A stretch of DNA of 64,000 bases from DATAYA01 sp963754235 (GTDB lineage: Bacteria; Pseudomonadota; Alphaproteobacteria; Acetobacterales; Acetobacteraceae): the NCBI GenBank assembly GCA_963754235.1, contig CAVWFK010000015.1:1-64000 (forward strand), written 5' to 3'. Positions within the stretch are counted from its first letter, which is position 1. Each line of letters opens with the position of its first letter. The position numbers were made by a program, and so were the translations under genes. The notes below the pieces were generated by a model. The model was not told the origin of the DNA and searched no databases. It was given only the letters and a program-made list of their open reading frames with translations. Below are positions 49,465-58,645 of this stretch, piece after piece.

Positions 49465-52232
49465 CGGCGCTGCGCGCGACCGCGCGGCTGCAATTCCATA
49501 AGGACTTCACGCTCGGCGACGCGCTCGGCCTAGTCCCCTATTTCCGGCGGCTCGGCATCAGCCATCTCTATGCCTCGCCGCTGCTGAAGGCACGCCCCGG
49601 ATCGACGCACGGCTACGACATCGTCGATCACAACCAGATCAACCCCGAGCTCGGCGGCGAGCCGGCCCTGCGCCGCCTGGTCGCGGCGCTGCGGGAGGCG
49701 GGGATGGGACTGATCCTCGACATCGTGCCGAACCACATGGGCGTGGGCGGCGCCGACAATGCGTGGTGGCTCGACGTGCTGGAATGGGGCCGCGCCAGCC
49801 CCTATGCCGAGTACTTCGATATCGACTGGGAGCCGCCCGATCCGGCCCTGCAAGGCCGCATCCTCGCGCCCTTTCTCGGCAACCCCTATGGCGAGGCGCT
49901 GGCGAACGGCGATTTGCGCCTCGCTTTCGACCCCGAGGATGGGCGGTTCTTCGTCTCCGCCTACGGCGAGCATCGGTTTCCGATCGCACCCCGCGACTAT
50001 CCCCGCGTGCTGCCCGGGCCGGCAACCACCGGCTTTTCCGACCTGGCGGGCGGCCGCGGCGCCGTCCGCCGCCGCGTCGCCGCCGCCCGCGAGGCGCTGC
50101 GCGCCCCGGAGCACCGCAGCGCGATCGAGGCCGCGCTGGCCAGCCGCCATCCCGCGACGCCGGAGGGCCGCGAGCGCCTGCACCGGCTGCTCGAACGCCA
50201 GCATTACCGGCTGGCGTGGTGGCGCGCGGCCTCCGATGAGATCAACTGGCGCCGCTTCTTCGACATCAACAGCTTGGCCGGCGTGCGGGTCGAACTGCCG
50301 CAGGTGTTCGATGCCACCCACGCGACCGTGCTGCGCCTCTATGCCGAGGGGCTGATCGACGGCGTGCGGGTCGATCACGTGGACGGGCTGGCCGACCCCC
50401 GCGGCTACTGCCGCAAGCTGCGGCGACGTTTGCAGACCGCGGCCGAAAGCCGGCCGGCCGCACTCCGCGAAGAACCGGCCGTGCTGTGGGTCGAAAAGAT
50501 CCTGGCGCCGCATGAACATCTGCCGACCGACTGGCTGACCGACGGCACCACCGGCTACGATTTCATGGCCGAGGTTTCGGCGGTCCTGCATGACCCCGCC
50601 GGTGAGGCGCCGCTCACGGCACTCTGGTCGCGTCTCTCCGGCCGCAGCGGTGACTTCGAAACCGAGGTGGAAGCGGCGCGGCGGCAGATCGTGCGCGAAG
50701 CCCTGGCAAGCGAATGGTTCGCCACCGCCAACGCACTGCTGCGCGTCGCCCGCCGCGACCTCACCACCCGCGACATCACCCAGACCGGCATCCGCTGGGC
50801 GCTCGCGGAACTGCTCGCGCATTTTCACGCCTATCGCATCTATGCCGGGCCGGCCGGCATCTCGGAGCCGGATCGGCGGGTGATGGACTGGGCGATGGCG
50901 CGGGCGCGGCGCGGCGTGCGCGCCGCCGACCGCCATGTGCTCGAACTGATCGGACGCTGGCTTACCGGCGAGGGTTTTCGGGCACTGCCCCCCGGTGCGG
51001 CGCGGGCCGAGTTGCAGCGGGCGATGGTGCGATTCCAGCAGCTCTCGGCCCCGGTCGCGGCGAAATCGGTCGAGGACACGGCGTTTTATCGCTACGGCCG
51101 GCTGCTCTCGCGCAACGAGGTGGGATCGGACCCGGCCCAGTTCGCGCTCTCGCCGGCCGCGTTCCACGCCTTCTGCCGCGAGCGCCGCCGCCGCTTCCCC
51201 CGCGCCCTGGTCGCCACCGCGACCCATGACCACAAGCGCGGCGAGGACACTCGCGCGCGCCTTTCGGTGCTGAGCGAGATCGCGCAGGAGTGGGAGGCCG
51301 CGGTGGAACGCTGGCTGCGGCTCGACGCGCCGCTGCGGCGTGACACCACGGACGGACCGGCGCCCACCGCGGGCGACGAGTTGATGCTCTATCAGACTCT
51401 GGTCAGCGCCTGGCCGCCTGGCCTCTCGCCCGATGACCCGGACGGCATGGCGGCGTTCACCGAGCGGGTGGCCGGCTGGCAGGAGAAGGCGCTGCGGGAA
51501 GCAAAGCTGCGCACCGGCTGGGCGGCGCCGGATGCGGAATACGAGCAGGCGTGCCGCGATTTCCTGGCGGGCGTGCTCGATCCCGCGCGGCCGACCCGCG
51601 TGGTGCACGAGATCGCCGCCTTTGCCGCCCGCATCGCCCCCGCCGGCATCGTCAACGCGCTCGCCCAGACGCTGCTGCGGCTGACCGCGCCGGGCGTGCC
51701 AGACCTCTATCAGGGCACCGAGTTCTGGGATTTTTCCCTGGTCGATCCCGACAACCGCCGGCCGGTCGATTTCGCCGCCCGCGAGGCGGCGCTCGGGCAC
51801 GAGCCCGCGCCCCCTGCCCTGCTGGCACACTGGCAAGACGGGCGCGTGAAGCAGGCCATGATCGCCCGTGCGCTGGCGCTGCGCACCCAGCATCCGGCGC
51901 TGTTCGCCCACGGCACCTATCTGCCGCTGCGCTTCGAGGGACCGATGGCGGAGCACGCGATCGGCTTCGCGCGGACGTACGAGGGCCGCGCATTCGTCAT
52001 GATGGCGACACGTTTGGCCGCCAGCCTGCCGGGCGTCGAGGGCAGTCTTTTAGTCGAAAGTAAGGCATGGAACGCAACCGTGGCGGTGCTGCCGCGTCTG
52101 TTGACCGGGCGTCGCGTACACGACGTCTTGCACGATGCCCTCGGTCGGAAGGAGCTGACGCCCGCGGGGGGACGCTTGTTGTTGAGCGACGTGCTCACCA
52201 GCTTCCCCGTCGCACTCCTGGAGGTTCGATGA
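49461..52232 (+). CDS. treY: maltooligosyltrehalose synthase TreY
   Basis: A 923-residue GH13_26 enzyme from the ATG at 49461. Motifs include QFHKDFTLGDALGLVPYFRR, LKARPGSTHGYDIVDHN, DIVPNHMGVGG, nucleophile GVRVDHVDGLADPRGYCRKL, acid/base LWVEKILAPHEHLP, and ATHDHKRGEDTRARLSVLSE. It converts the reducing end of alpha-glucan chains to a trehalose linkage, the step before TreZ. It overlaps malQ and otsA by 4 bases each. Confidence 0.95.
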   Translation: MTALRATARLQFHKDFTLGDALGLVPYFRRLGISHLYASPLLKARPGSTHGYDIVDHNQINPELGGEPALRRLVAALREAGMGLILDIVPNHMGVGGADNAWWLDVLEWGRASPYAEYFDIDWEPPDPALQGRILAPFLGNPYGEALANGDLRLAFDPEDGRFFVSAYGEHRFPIAPRDYPRVLPGPATTGFSDLAGGRGAVRRRVAAAREALRAPEHRSAIEAALASRHPATPEGRERLHRLLERQHYRLAWWRAASDEINWRRFFDINSLAGVRVELPQVFDATHATVLRLYAEGLIDGVRVDHVDGLADPRGYCRKLRRRLQTAAESRPAALREEPAVLWVEKILAPHEHLPTDWLTDGTTGYDFMAEVSAVLHDPAGEAPLTALWSRLSGRSGDFETEVEAARRQIVREALASEWFATANALLRVARRDLTTRDITQTGIRWALAELLAHFHAYRIYAGPAGISEPDRRVMDWAMARARRGVRAADRHVLELIGRWLTGEGFRALPPGAARAELQRAMVRFQQLSAPVAAKSVEDTAFYRYGRLLSRNEVGSDPAQFALSPAAFHAFCRERRRRFPRALVATATHDHKRGEDTRARLSVLSEIAQEWEAAVERWLRLDAPLRRDTTDGPAPTAGDELMLYQTLVSAWPPGLSPDDPDGMAAFTERVAGWQEKALREAKLRTGWAAPDAEYEQACRDFLAGVLDPARPTRVVHEIAAFAARIAPAGIVNALAQTLLRLTAPGVPDLYQGTEFWDFSLVDPDNRRPVDFAAREAALGHEPAPPALLAHWQDGRVKQAMIARALALRTQHPALFAHGTYLPLRFEGPMAEHAIGFARTYEGRAFVMMATRLAASLPGVEGSLLVESKAWNATVAVLPRLLTGRRVHDVLHDALGRKELTPAGGRLLLSDVLTSFPVALLEVR

Positions 52233-53743
52233 ACCGGCTCGTCGTTGTGTCCAACCGGGTTCCCGTGCCGCAGGCCGGCGCGGCACCCGGCGGCTTGGCG
52301 GTGGCGCTGGGCGGGCTGATGGAGCGGCGCGGCGGATTTTGGTTCGGCTGGAGCGGCGCCATCTCCGAACCGGCCGACCGCCTGTCGATCGCCGGCGACG
52401 GCGACGTGCAGTATGCGACCATCGACCTCACCAAATCCGAGCACGACCATTACTACAACGGCTTCTCCAACGGCGTGCTGTGGCCGCTGCTGCACTCGAT
52501 GCCGGAGCTGATGCGGTACGACCGGCGCGACGCGCAGGTTTACCGGCAGGTCAATCAGCGGCTGGTCTCGGTGCTGGCGCCGCAGCTTCGCCCGACCGAC
52601 GTGATCTGGCTGCACGACTACCATCTGATAGCGATGCCGGCGCTGCTGCGCGCGCAGGGAGTGGTGGCGCCGATCGGCTTCTTCCTGCACGTGCCGTTCC
52701 CCTCGGCGGACGTGTTCGGCGCCATGCCCGAGGCAGGATCACTGCTGCGCGACCTGCTCGCCGCCGATTTGCTCGGTTTTCACACCGAGAATGACGTCCA
52801 GAACTTCGCTCTCGCAGCCCAGCGGCTAGCCGGTGCCACCCGCATCTCCGGCCAGTGGCTGGCGCTGGGCGGACGACGCATCCGCATCGGCGCCTTCCCG
52901 GTCGAGATCGACGCTCGCCAGTTCAAGCAGATGGCCGAGAACGCGACACGCTCGCCCGCGGTGCAGAAGCTACGCCACAGCCTCGACGGGCAGCGGCTTA
53001 TGCTCGGGGTGGACCGGCTCGACCCGACCAAGGGCCTGCCGCAGCGCGTCGCCGCTTATCGCCGCCTGCTGGAAACGCGGCCGGAGTGGCGGCGGGCGGT
53101 GACGCTGCTGCAGATCGCGCCGATGTCGCGCAAGGAGGTCGGCAGCTATCAGGCGCTGCGCCAGGAGCTGGACGGCGCGGCCGGCGCCATCAACGGCGAC
53201 TGGAGCGAGCCGGACTGGCTGCCGTTGCGCCTGGTGGTGCGACCGGGTGCGCGCAGCACCGTCGCCGGCTACATGCGGCTGGCGTCGGTCGGGCTGGTAA
53301 CGCCGCTGCGCGACGGGATGAACCTGGTCGCGAAAGAATACGTCGCGGCGCAGGACTCACAGGATCCGGGCGTCCTGGTGCTGTCGCGCTTCGCCGGCGC
53401 CGCCCAGCAGCTTTCCGCCGCCGTTCTGGTCAATCCCTATGCCGCCGATGAATTCGCCGACGCGATCGATCGGGCGCTGCGCATGAACCTGGCCGAGCGC
53501 CAGGAGCGCTGGCAGGAATGCTGGCGCGCGATCGAGCGCCGCACACCGCTGGAATGGGGCCGCTCGTTCCTCGATGCGCTGTTGCGGGCGAACAGCGCGC
53601 AGGCCTCGCCCGGGGTGCGCATGGGCACGGCCATCGTGCCCAGCCAGGCGCCGCAGACCGACCAGCCGATCACGGTGCAGGAGCGCGTGCGCGCGGTTCC
53701 TGCCGAGCCGCGCCGTCCGGCGGACAAGCGCACGCTGAGTTGA
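52229..53743 (+). CDS. otsA: trehalose-6-phosphate synthase OtsA
   Basis: A 504-residue GT20 enzyme beginning MNRLVVVSNRVPVP after a GGAGG ribosome site. It has VIWLHDYHLIAMPALLRA, GFFLHVPFPSADVF, ADLLGFHTENDVQNF, the UDP-glucose site LMLGVDRLDPTKGLPQR, and PLRDGMNLVAKEYVA. The C-terminus is a short proline-rich tail. It joins UDP-glucose and glucose 6-phosphate; the phosphatase OtsB is not encoded in this window. Last gene of the treZ-malQ-treY-otsA string. Confidence 0.95.
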   Translation: MNRLVVVSNRVPVPQAGAAPGGLAVALGGLMERRGGFWFGWSGAISEPADRLSIAGDGDVQYATIDLTKSEHDHYYNGFSNGVLWPLLHSMPELMRYDRRDAQVYRQVNQRLVSVLAPQLRPTDVIWLHDYHLIAMPALLRAQGVVAPIGFFLHVPFPSADVFGAMPEAGSLLRDLLAADLLGFHTENDVQNFALAAQRLAGATRISGQWLALGGRRIRIGAFPVEIDARQFKQMAENATRSPAVQKLRHSLDGQRLMLGVDRLDPTKGLPQRVAAYRRLLETRPEWRRAVTLLQIAPMSRKEVGSYQALRQELDGAAGAINGDWSEPDWLPLRLVVRPGARSTVAGYMRLASVGLVTPLRDGMNLVAKEYVAAQDSQDPGVLVLSRFAGAAQQLSAAVLVNPYAADEFADAIDRALRMNLAERQERWQECWRAIERRTPLEWGRSFLDALLRANSAQASPGVRMGTAIVPSQAPQTDQPITVQERVRAVPAEPRRPADKRTLS

Positions 53744-53748
53744 GCTAA

Positions 53749-53850
53749 ATGGAGGCGGCGGCGACCTCGGTCTCGCCTGCCGCCGCCAACGGCTCGATCA
53801 CCCGCTGATCGGCGTCGAACGCCTTGTCGGCGCGATGACCGGACGCGCTT
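53749..53850 (-). mobile_element. possible IS5-type transposase fragment
   Basis: The minus strand reads GHRADKAFDADQRVIEPLAA followed by AG before a stop near 53747. This resembles the DKAFDAD-type catalytic stretch of IS5 transposases. It is only about 34 codons and overlaps the hairpin after otsA, so it is a weak call. Confidence 0.3.
53754..53787 (+). terminator. GC hairpin just after otsA
   Basis: GGCGGCGGC at 53754-53762 pairs perfectly with GCCGCCGCC at 53779-53787 around a 16-base loop, 11 bases after the otsA stop. No T tract follows, so a Rho-assisted or processing end is more likely than a classic intrinsic terminator. Confidence 0.4.
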
Positions 53851-53894
53851 CAGCCCATACCGCCGTTTCACGTCCATCGGGTCGGCGCCGCCCG

Positions 53895-54553
53895 TGGCGG
53901 ATCGAAACCGAGTTTCCGCACGGTGTTCGGGTCCGCGTCGATGGCGGAGTTGAGGAGACCGTGTTGCGCGGCGTTCTGGCGGCTCTGGACGGGCGCTGAT
54001 GCTGCCGGCGGGTGAGGTCAGGATCTATCTGGCCTGCGGCTCACCGACATGAGGAAAGGTTTCCATTCCCTGGCGGCGCAGGTGCAGACGACGTTGAATC
54101 AGGCTCCCTACAGACCGTCGATCAGCGCCGGGCTGCGCGACAAGCCAGGAGCAAGCCGCTGCTCGATGCGTTCCATGCCTGGGCTGAGGACAGCGACGAC
54201 GGTTCTCCGGCAAGACGCCGCTCGGCAAGGCGCTTCAGTATGCGCTGAGCCGATGGGATGCACTGACCCGCTACCTCGACGACGGCCGGCTCAGCATCGA
54301 TAACAACCTGGCCGAGCGGCTGCTGCGCGGTATCGCGATTTCGCGGAAGAATTTCTTGTTCGTGGGTTCCGATCGCGGCGGCAATAGAGCAGCAACCATA
54401 TACACCATCATCGAGACCGCAAAATTGAACGGTCTCGATCCGGAGGCCTGTCTCGCGGCAGTGCTCGATCGTCTGGCTCGCGGTCATCCCATCAACCGGC
54501 GCGAAGAATTGCTGCTCTCGAACTTCCAGCAACCACTGGCGGCAGCGGCCTGA
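53895..54553 (+). mobile_element. IS66-family insertion sequence, internally deleted remnant
   Basis: Three IS66 pieces lie in order. The end of the OrfA-type protein (FPHGVRVRVDG to LAALDGR, stop at 53999) is followed by the start of TnpB (MLPAGEVRIYLACGS, then shifted to TDMRKGFHSLAAQVQTTL) at 53999-54115. Then comes the C-terminal quarter of the TnpC transposase from about 54125: KALQYALSRWDALTRYLDDG, LSIDNNLAERLLRGIAISRK and FLFVGSDRGGNRAATIYTII, ending at 54553. Most of TnpB and TnpC is missing, so it cannot move on its own. It fills most of the 820-base gap after otsA. Confidence 0.8.
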
Positions 54554-54562
54554 TCGCTGCGC

Positions 54563-54796
54563 CTACCTCCCGGGCCTGCCGAACAGGTTCCTGAACCGCC
54601 GCTCGCTCTCCGCAAGACCCTCGTCAGTAAGCACGACGGACTTCGCCGTGCCGACCGGATCATCAATCATCCCTCTGCGATGCAAGCGGTCCAGCGCGTC
54701 CCAATCGTGGCCTTTCCAGGACCGGACGCCATCGTCCAAGCTCAGCTGCAGCAGCGCCAGCACCACCTCGTCGATCTTGCCGGTGTCGATGTCCAC
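54563..54796 (-). CDS. DUF6429-family small protein
   Basis: A 77-residue protein: MDIDTGKIDEVVLALLQLSL, GHDWDALDRLHRRGMIDDPV, then KSVVLTDEGLAESERRFRNL. It matches the DUF6429 family of unknown function, frequently found beside IS66 elements as here (10 bases from the remnant, convergent). The winged-helix-like pattern would fit a small regulator or an IS accessory gene; not proven. Confidence 0.7.
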   Translation of the reverse strand: MDIDTGKIDEVVLALLQLSLDDGVRSWKGHDWDALDRLHRRGMIDDPVGTAKSVVLTDEGLAESERRFRNLFGRPGR

Positions 54797-54838
54797 CGCC
54801 GCGGCTCCCAGGCAGATCGCACCCGCAGGATCCTCGGG

Positions 54839-55411
54839 TCACGCACCGGGCGCGTCAACCGTGCCGATCAGCCGACGCTTACGGTGTTCCTGCAAGCGCG
54901 GCATCAGCTCGGCGAGGTTGCACGGTCGATGGCGGCTGTCGAGCTGCCACAGCAGGATGTCGTCCCATGCATCCTTCACCGCTCCAGGGCTGCCGGGCAG
55001 CGCAAACAGATAGGTGCCGCCGGCAACGCCGCCGAGGGCGCGCGACTGCATCGTGGAAGTGCCGATCTTCTGGTAGCTCAACATGCGGAACAGCTCGCCG
55101 AAACCCTCGATCGTCTTGTCGAGCACGCGGCCGAACGCCTCGGGCGTCACGTCGCGGCCGGTGATGCCGGTGCCGCCGGTGGTGATCACGGCGTCGATCG
55201 CGGGATCGGCGATCCAGGACCGCAGCACCGCCTCGATCGCATCCGCGTCATCGCGCACGATCGCGCGCGCCGCGACCTGATGGCCGGCCTCTGCGATGCG
55301 TCCGGCGAGCGCGTCGCCCGATGTGTCGTTGGCCTGTGTGCGGGTGTCGGAGATCGTCGCGATCGCAATCGCGACGGGGACGAACTTCAGGCGCTCGTCG
55401 ATGCGTGCCAT
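54839..55411 (-). CDS. moaB: molybdenum cofactor biosynthesis protein MoaB
   Basis: A 190-residue MogA/MoaB-fold protein starting at ATG 55411. It has VAIAIATISDTRTQANDTSG, DAVITTGGTGITGRDVTPEA, MLSYQKIGTSTMQSRALGGV and LFALPGSPGAVKDAWDDIL. These bind molybdopterin and perform the adenylylation step before molybdenum insertion. It follows the transglycosylase gene by 11 bases on the same strand. It may serve molybdoenzymes elsewhere in the genome; ActB at 62.6 kb is of molybdopterin-enzyme descent but is not expected to hold cofactor. Confidence 0.92.
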   Translation of the reverse strand: MARIDERLKFVPVAIAIATISDTRTQANDTSGDALAGRIAEAGHQVAARAIVRDDADAIEAVLRSWIADPAIDAVITTGGTGITGRDVTPEAFGRVLDKTIEGFGELFRMLSYQKIGTSTMQSRALGGVAGGTYLFALPGSPGAVKDAWDDILLWQLDSRHRPCNLAELMPRLQEHRKRRLIGTVDAPGA

Positions 55412-55422
55412 GGCCCTTTTCC

Positions 55423-57204
55423 TCAATGCAACCGTGCCGGCGCCGGCGATCCCCCGTCGAGGCGCGGCCATTCGCCGGCGGCAAGCGCGTCGAGCCCCGG
55501 GGCGGCGACGTCCAGATGCGCAGCATAGGTCCACGCGAAGGCGAGCGCACGCCGCACATACTGGCGGGTTTCCTCGAGCGGGATCTGCTCGATGAACAGC
55601 AGCGGGTCGCGCGGGTGGTCGATCTCGTCCATCCACTTTGCCGCGTTGGCGGGGCCGTCATTATAGCAGACCAGCACCCGCAGCAGGTCGTGATCGGCCG
55701 CGTCGGTGCCGGCCAAATAGAGCAGGTATTTCTGGCCGACCGCCAGGTTCACGGCGGGATCGGCGATGCGGCTGGCGGCGGCCGAGCCGGCCACATAGGC
55801 GGCCGTTGCCGGCATCACCTGCATCATCCCGCGCGCGCCCTGCGGCGAGATTGCGGCCGCATCGAAGCCGGATTCCACGCGCGCGACGGCATAGACCAGG
55901 GCCGCGCTGACGACGAAGCCGCCGCGCGGCTGCAGGTGCGGCGGGTCCGGGGACGCCCGCGGATGAGCCTCGCCGTCCTGCGTCCAGTCGCCAGCGAGCG
56001 CGATCACAAGATCGGGCAGGTCGGCCGCGAGGGCGACCAGCAGGATCGCCCGCCGCAACGCCGGGTCGCCGCCGGTGCGCGGCCACAGCCGGAGCAGCGC
56101 GGTCTTGGCCGCCTCGGGCTGCCCGACCTCAAGGAACGCGAAGGCGCGATGGCCCTCGGGCGTCGTATCCACCGCCGCGGCGTCGGCCTCGCCCAGCGTG
56201 CCGCGTGCCACATCGCGGAGCAGCAGGTCGCGCAGCCGCCGCCGCGCGAGCAGGCCGTAAAAACTATCGGGTTCGGCAGCCGCCCGGCGCAGCCAGGGCC
56301 GGGCCGCGGCGTCACCCTCTGCCGCCCGCGCCGCCCAGTAGGCGGCGGCGCTGAGCAGCCGGGCCGGCAGCAGCGGTGCCCGCCAGGCGCGGGCGAACAA
56401 CTTTGCCGCCTCGGCGCGCCGGCCGAGCTTCCAGGCGGCGAGACCGCCCACGAACCCGGCATCGCCCACCGCGCCTTCGGACCCGTCGAGCACGCTGCGG
56501 GCGAGCACCAGCGCGCGGCGTGGGTGGCCGGCAAGGAATAGCGCCCGCGCGACCTCGGCCCGCAGGCCGGCCGCCGAGAGCGCATCGAGTTTGCCCGTCC
56601 CGGCGATCAGCCGCAGCGCGGCGTCGAAGGCGCCGGCGGCGATGCGGGATGCGACCTCGCGCTCGATCATCGGATGGCTCGGCAGCGACGAGGCCGGCCT
56701 TTCAGAGGTCGGCAATGGCGGATCGGCGGGTGCCATCGGTGGCGTCGGCAGCGGTTCCGCGACGCCGCGGGCGTGCAGGATCGCGCGGATCGCGGGAGCG
56801 GCCGGCAGGTCTGGCCAACGCCGCAGCCATTCGCCCAACGCGTCGGCATCGGCCTGTTGCGGCCTGTGCAGGAGGCGGGCGGCGATCAGGTCGCCGCGCA
56901 GCAGCGAGGGGCCGAGGGCACGGGTCTCTGCGGCGGCCTCGGTCAGCCGGTCGCGCGCCAGCAGGTGGTAGATGCGGCGGATACGCGCGGCCTCGCTCGG
57001 CCGCAGCGGCTGCGGCAGCCCGACCGGTCCGCCACGAGGGGCGCGCACGCGCGGGATCGCCAGCGCCGTCTCCCGCGCCGGGCCGTTGCGCCTTGGTGGG
57101 TCGGCCTTCGCGTGCGTCCACGCCGCACCGGCCAGCAACATCGACGCCGCAAAAAAGGCGCGCGCTGCCGGCATCCGCCCGCAACGCCATCCCGTCTCCC
57201 GCAT
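55423..57204 (-). CDS. soluble lytic murein transglycosylase
   Basis: A protein of about 593 residues with an N-terminal signal peptide (AFFAASMLLAGAAWTHA), a long alpha-helical superhelix domain (many AARLL and AAAYWAARAAEG type repeats) and a C-terminal SLT domain. The catalytic glutamate is in YAVARVESGFDAAAISPQGA, followed by RGMMQVMPATAAYVAG and LVCYNDGPANAAKW. It cuts murein between NAM and NAG in the periplasm. Start ATG at 57204, or MPAARAF at 57174. It lies between udg and moaB on one strand. Confidence 0.9.
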   Translation of the reverse strand: MRETGWRCGRMPAARAFFAASMLLAGAAWTHAKADPPRRNGPARETALAIPRVRAPRGGPVGLPQPLRPSEAARIRRIYHLLARDRLTEAAAETRALGPSLLRGDLIAARLLHRPQQADADALGEWLRRWPDLPAAPAIRAILHARGVAEPLPTPPMAPADPPLPTSERPASSLPSHPMIEREVASRIAAGAFDAALRLIAGTGKLDALSAAGLRAEVARALFLAGHPRRALVLARSVLDGSEGAVGDAGFVGGLAAWKLGRRAEAAKLFARAWRAPLLPARLLSAAAYWAARAAEGDAAARPWLRRAAAEPDSFYGLLARRRLRDLLLRDVARGTLGEADAAAVDTTPEGHRAFAFLEVGQPEAAKTALLRLWPRTGGDPALRRAILLVALAADLPDLVIALAGDWTQDGEAHPRASPDPPHLQPRGGFVVSAALVYAVARVESGFDAAAISPQGARGMMQVMPATAAYVAGSAAASRIADPAVNLAVGQKYLLYLAGTDAADHDLLRVLVCYNDGPANAAKWMDEIDHPRDPLLFIEQIPLEETRQYVRRALAFAWTYAAHLDVAAPGLDALAAGEWPRLDGGSPAPARLH

Positions 57205-57261
57205 GTGCGCGGCGGTAGGGCCGACCGCCGCGGGGAGCAACCAAACTGCCCGTGTCGAGTC

Positions 57262-58119
57262 TCAGTCCTGAGACGTGCCGCCATCCGCCAGTGACTTAGG
57301 CGGCAGGTTGCGCGTCAATTTCGCGTCATCCGCATCGAGCGTGCGGCGCAGCAGCAGCAAATCGGCCCAGGCGGCGGCCTTGGCGCCCGGGGTGCGCAGG
57401 AGATAGGCGGGGTGGAAGGTCGCGAGTGTCGGCACCGGATCGGGCAGGCCCGCGATCGGCTGGGGCACCCACCGTCCGCGCAGCTTGCCGATGCCGAGCG
57501 GGCTGCCCATCACCGATTTCGCGGCGAGTCCGCCGAGCAGCACCAGCCGGCGCGGCCGCACCAGCGCGATCTGGCGCAGCAGGAACGGCAGGCAGGTCAG
57601 CACCTCGGTATCCGTGGGCGTGCGGTTGCCGGGCGGGCGCCAGAAGATGACGTTGGTGATAAGGCATTGGCCGCGATCGAGGCGGATCGAGGCCAGCATC
57701 CGGTCAAGCAGCCGGCCCGACTGTCCCACGAACGGCACGCCGGCGCGGTCCTCCTCCGCACCCGGTCCTTCGCCCACCAGCATCAGGCCGGCATTCGGGT
57801 TGCCGTCGTTGAACACGAGGTTCATCGCCGTCTCGCGCAGCGGGCAGCCCTCGAAGCCGGCGAGTGCGGCGCGCAGTTCGGCGAGGTCTTGGGCGGCGGC
57901 GGCGGCCTGCCCGGCCCGGGTGACGACGGGTGGCGCCGCGGGGGGGGCCGCCGTGGGGTCGGGGCGCGGCGCCCGTGCAACCGGCGCGGGGGGCGGCACG
58001 ACTGCCTGGGGCGGGAGGGTCGCGTCCGAGGGCGCGGTGAACCGGCTGACCGGGGCATCGGCGAGCGCCTCGTCGGCACCCCATTCGAGCTGCAAGGCAA
58101 GGGCGGCGAGGGCGTCCAT
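57262..58119 (-). CDS. uracil-DNA glycosylase, family 4-like
   Basis: A 285-residue protein. After a proline/alanine-rich N-terminal extension of about 90 residues, the catalytic domain has LVFNDGNPNAGLMLVGEGPG, GVPFVGQSGRLLDRMLASI, ITNVIFWRPPGNRTPTDTEV and TLATFHPAYLLR. This is the type 4/5 UDG fold that removes uracil from DNA; the cysteines in EGCPL and VLTCLPFL are candidates for the iron-sulfur cluster. Start ATG 58119. The extended N-terminus is common in the alphaproteobacterial form. Confidence 0.9.
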   Translation of the reverse strand: MDALAALALQLEWGADEALADAPVSRFTAPSDATLPPQAVVPPPAPVARAPRPDPTAAPPAAPPVVTRAGQAAAAAQDLAELRAALAGFEGCPLRETAMNLVFNDGNPNAGLMLVGEGPGAEEDRAGVPFVGQSGRLLDRMLASIRLDRGQCLITNVIFWRPPGNRTPTDTEVLTCLPFLLRQIALVRPRRLVLLGGLAAKSVMGSPLGIGKLRGRWVPQPIAGLPDPVPTLATFHPAYLLRTPGAKAAAWADLLLLRRTLDADDAKLTRNLPPKSLADGGTSQD

Positions 58120-58169
58120 CAGGGCCGGTTCTCGCTCGCCTCCCTGATTTGCGCAATCGTCAAGCCGGC

Positions 58170-58573
58170 CTACTCGAGCGGCACCATGTAGCACGCGCCA
58201 CCAAGCGGCTTCCGCACGGCGCGCTTGCGGATTGGGCCGTAACCTATCCCGATGATGTAATCCGTGGACAATCCGCCGAAGCGCTTATAGTCGCCATTGG
58301 TTTTCAAGGCACAGCGCGACAACCACAAAGGGAGGGGTCTTCAGCCGGTGCGGAGCGGTTGCGACCTTAGCAGACACATAGTTGCGCTCGATTGCGAGAA
58401 GCGCACCGGCTGCGAAAAACACGAGGAAATATCCCGTCGCGAACAGCAAGCTGACGAAGGTCAGTTCCTCACTCCCGGTTGAAAAACTGCCCCGTCAGGT
58501 ACAAGGCTGAGACTGTGCAGCCGAGCGAGAGGGCGGCGTATGCGGCGACGGCACGCAGCCGATGCTTCCACAC
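58170..58573 (-). other. three short overlapping-phase minus-strand ORFs, possibly a broken or small-protein membrane locus
   Basis: Upstream of udg the minus strand has three protein-like stretches in different frames. 58573-58469 (GTG start, 34 residues) contains RAVAAYAALSLGCTVSALYL. 58449-58285 (TTG start, 54 residues) contains LFATGYFLVFFAAGALLAIE. 58307-58170 (TTG start, 45 residues) contains RFGGLSTDYIIGIGYGPIRK. The first two are single membrane spans. They may be separate small proteins or one decayed gene with indels. I do not recognise them. Nothing else is visible in the 526 bases between udg and 58646. Confidence 0.25.
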
Positions 58574-58645
58574 CGAAGAGCAGGATCATCGGGAACAGCG
58601 GAGCGGCCCGAAGCCCGCTCGCTTATAAATCAAGAATTGTGGAAC

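Noticed and set aside
49530..51956. 808-codon open frame on the minus strand opposite treY
   Set aside because: Antisense shadow of a well-conserved GH13 enzyme; no recognisable motif or ribosome site.
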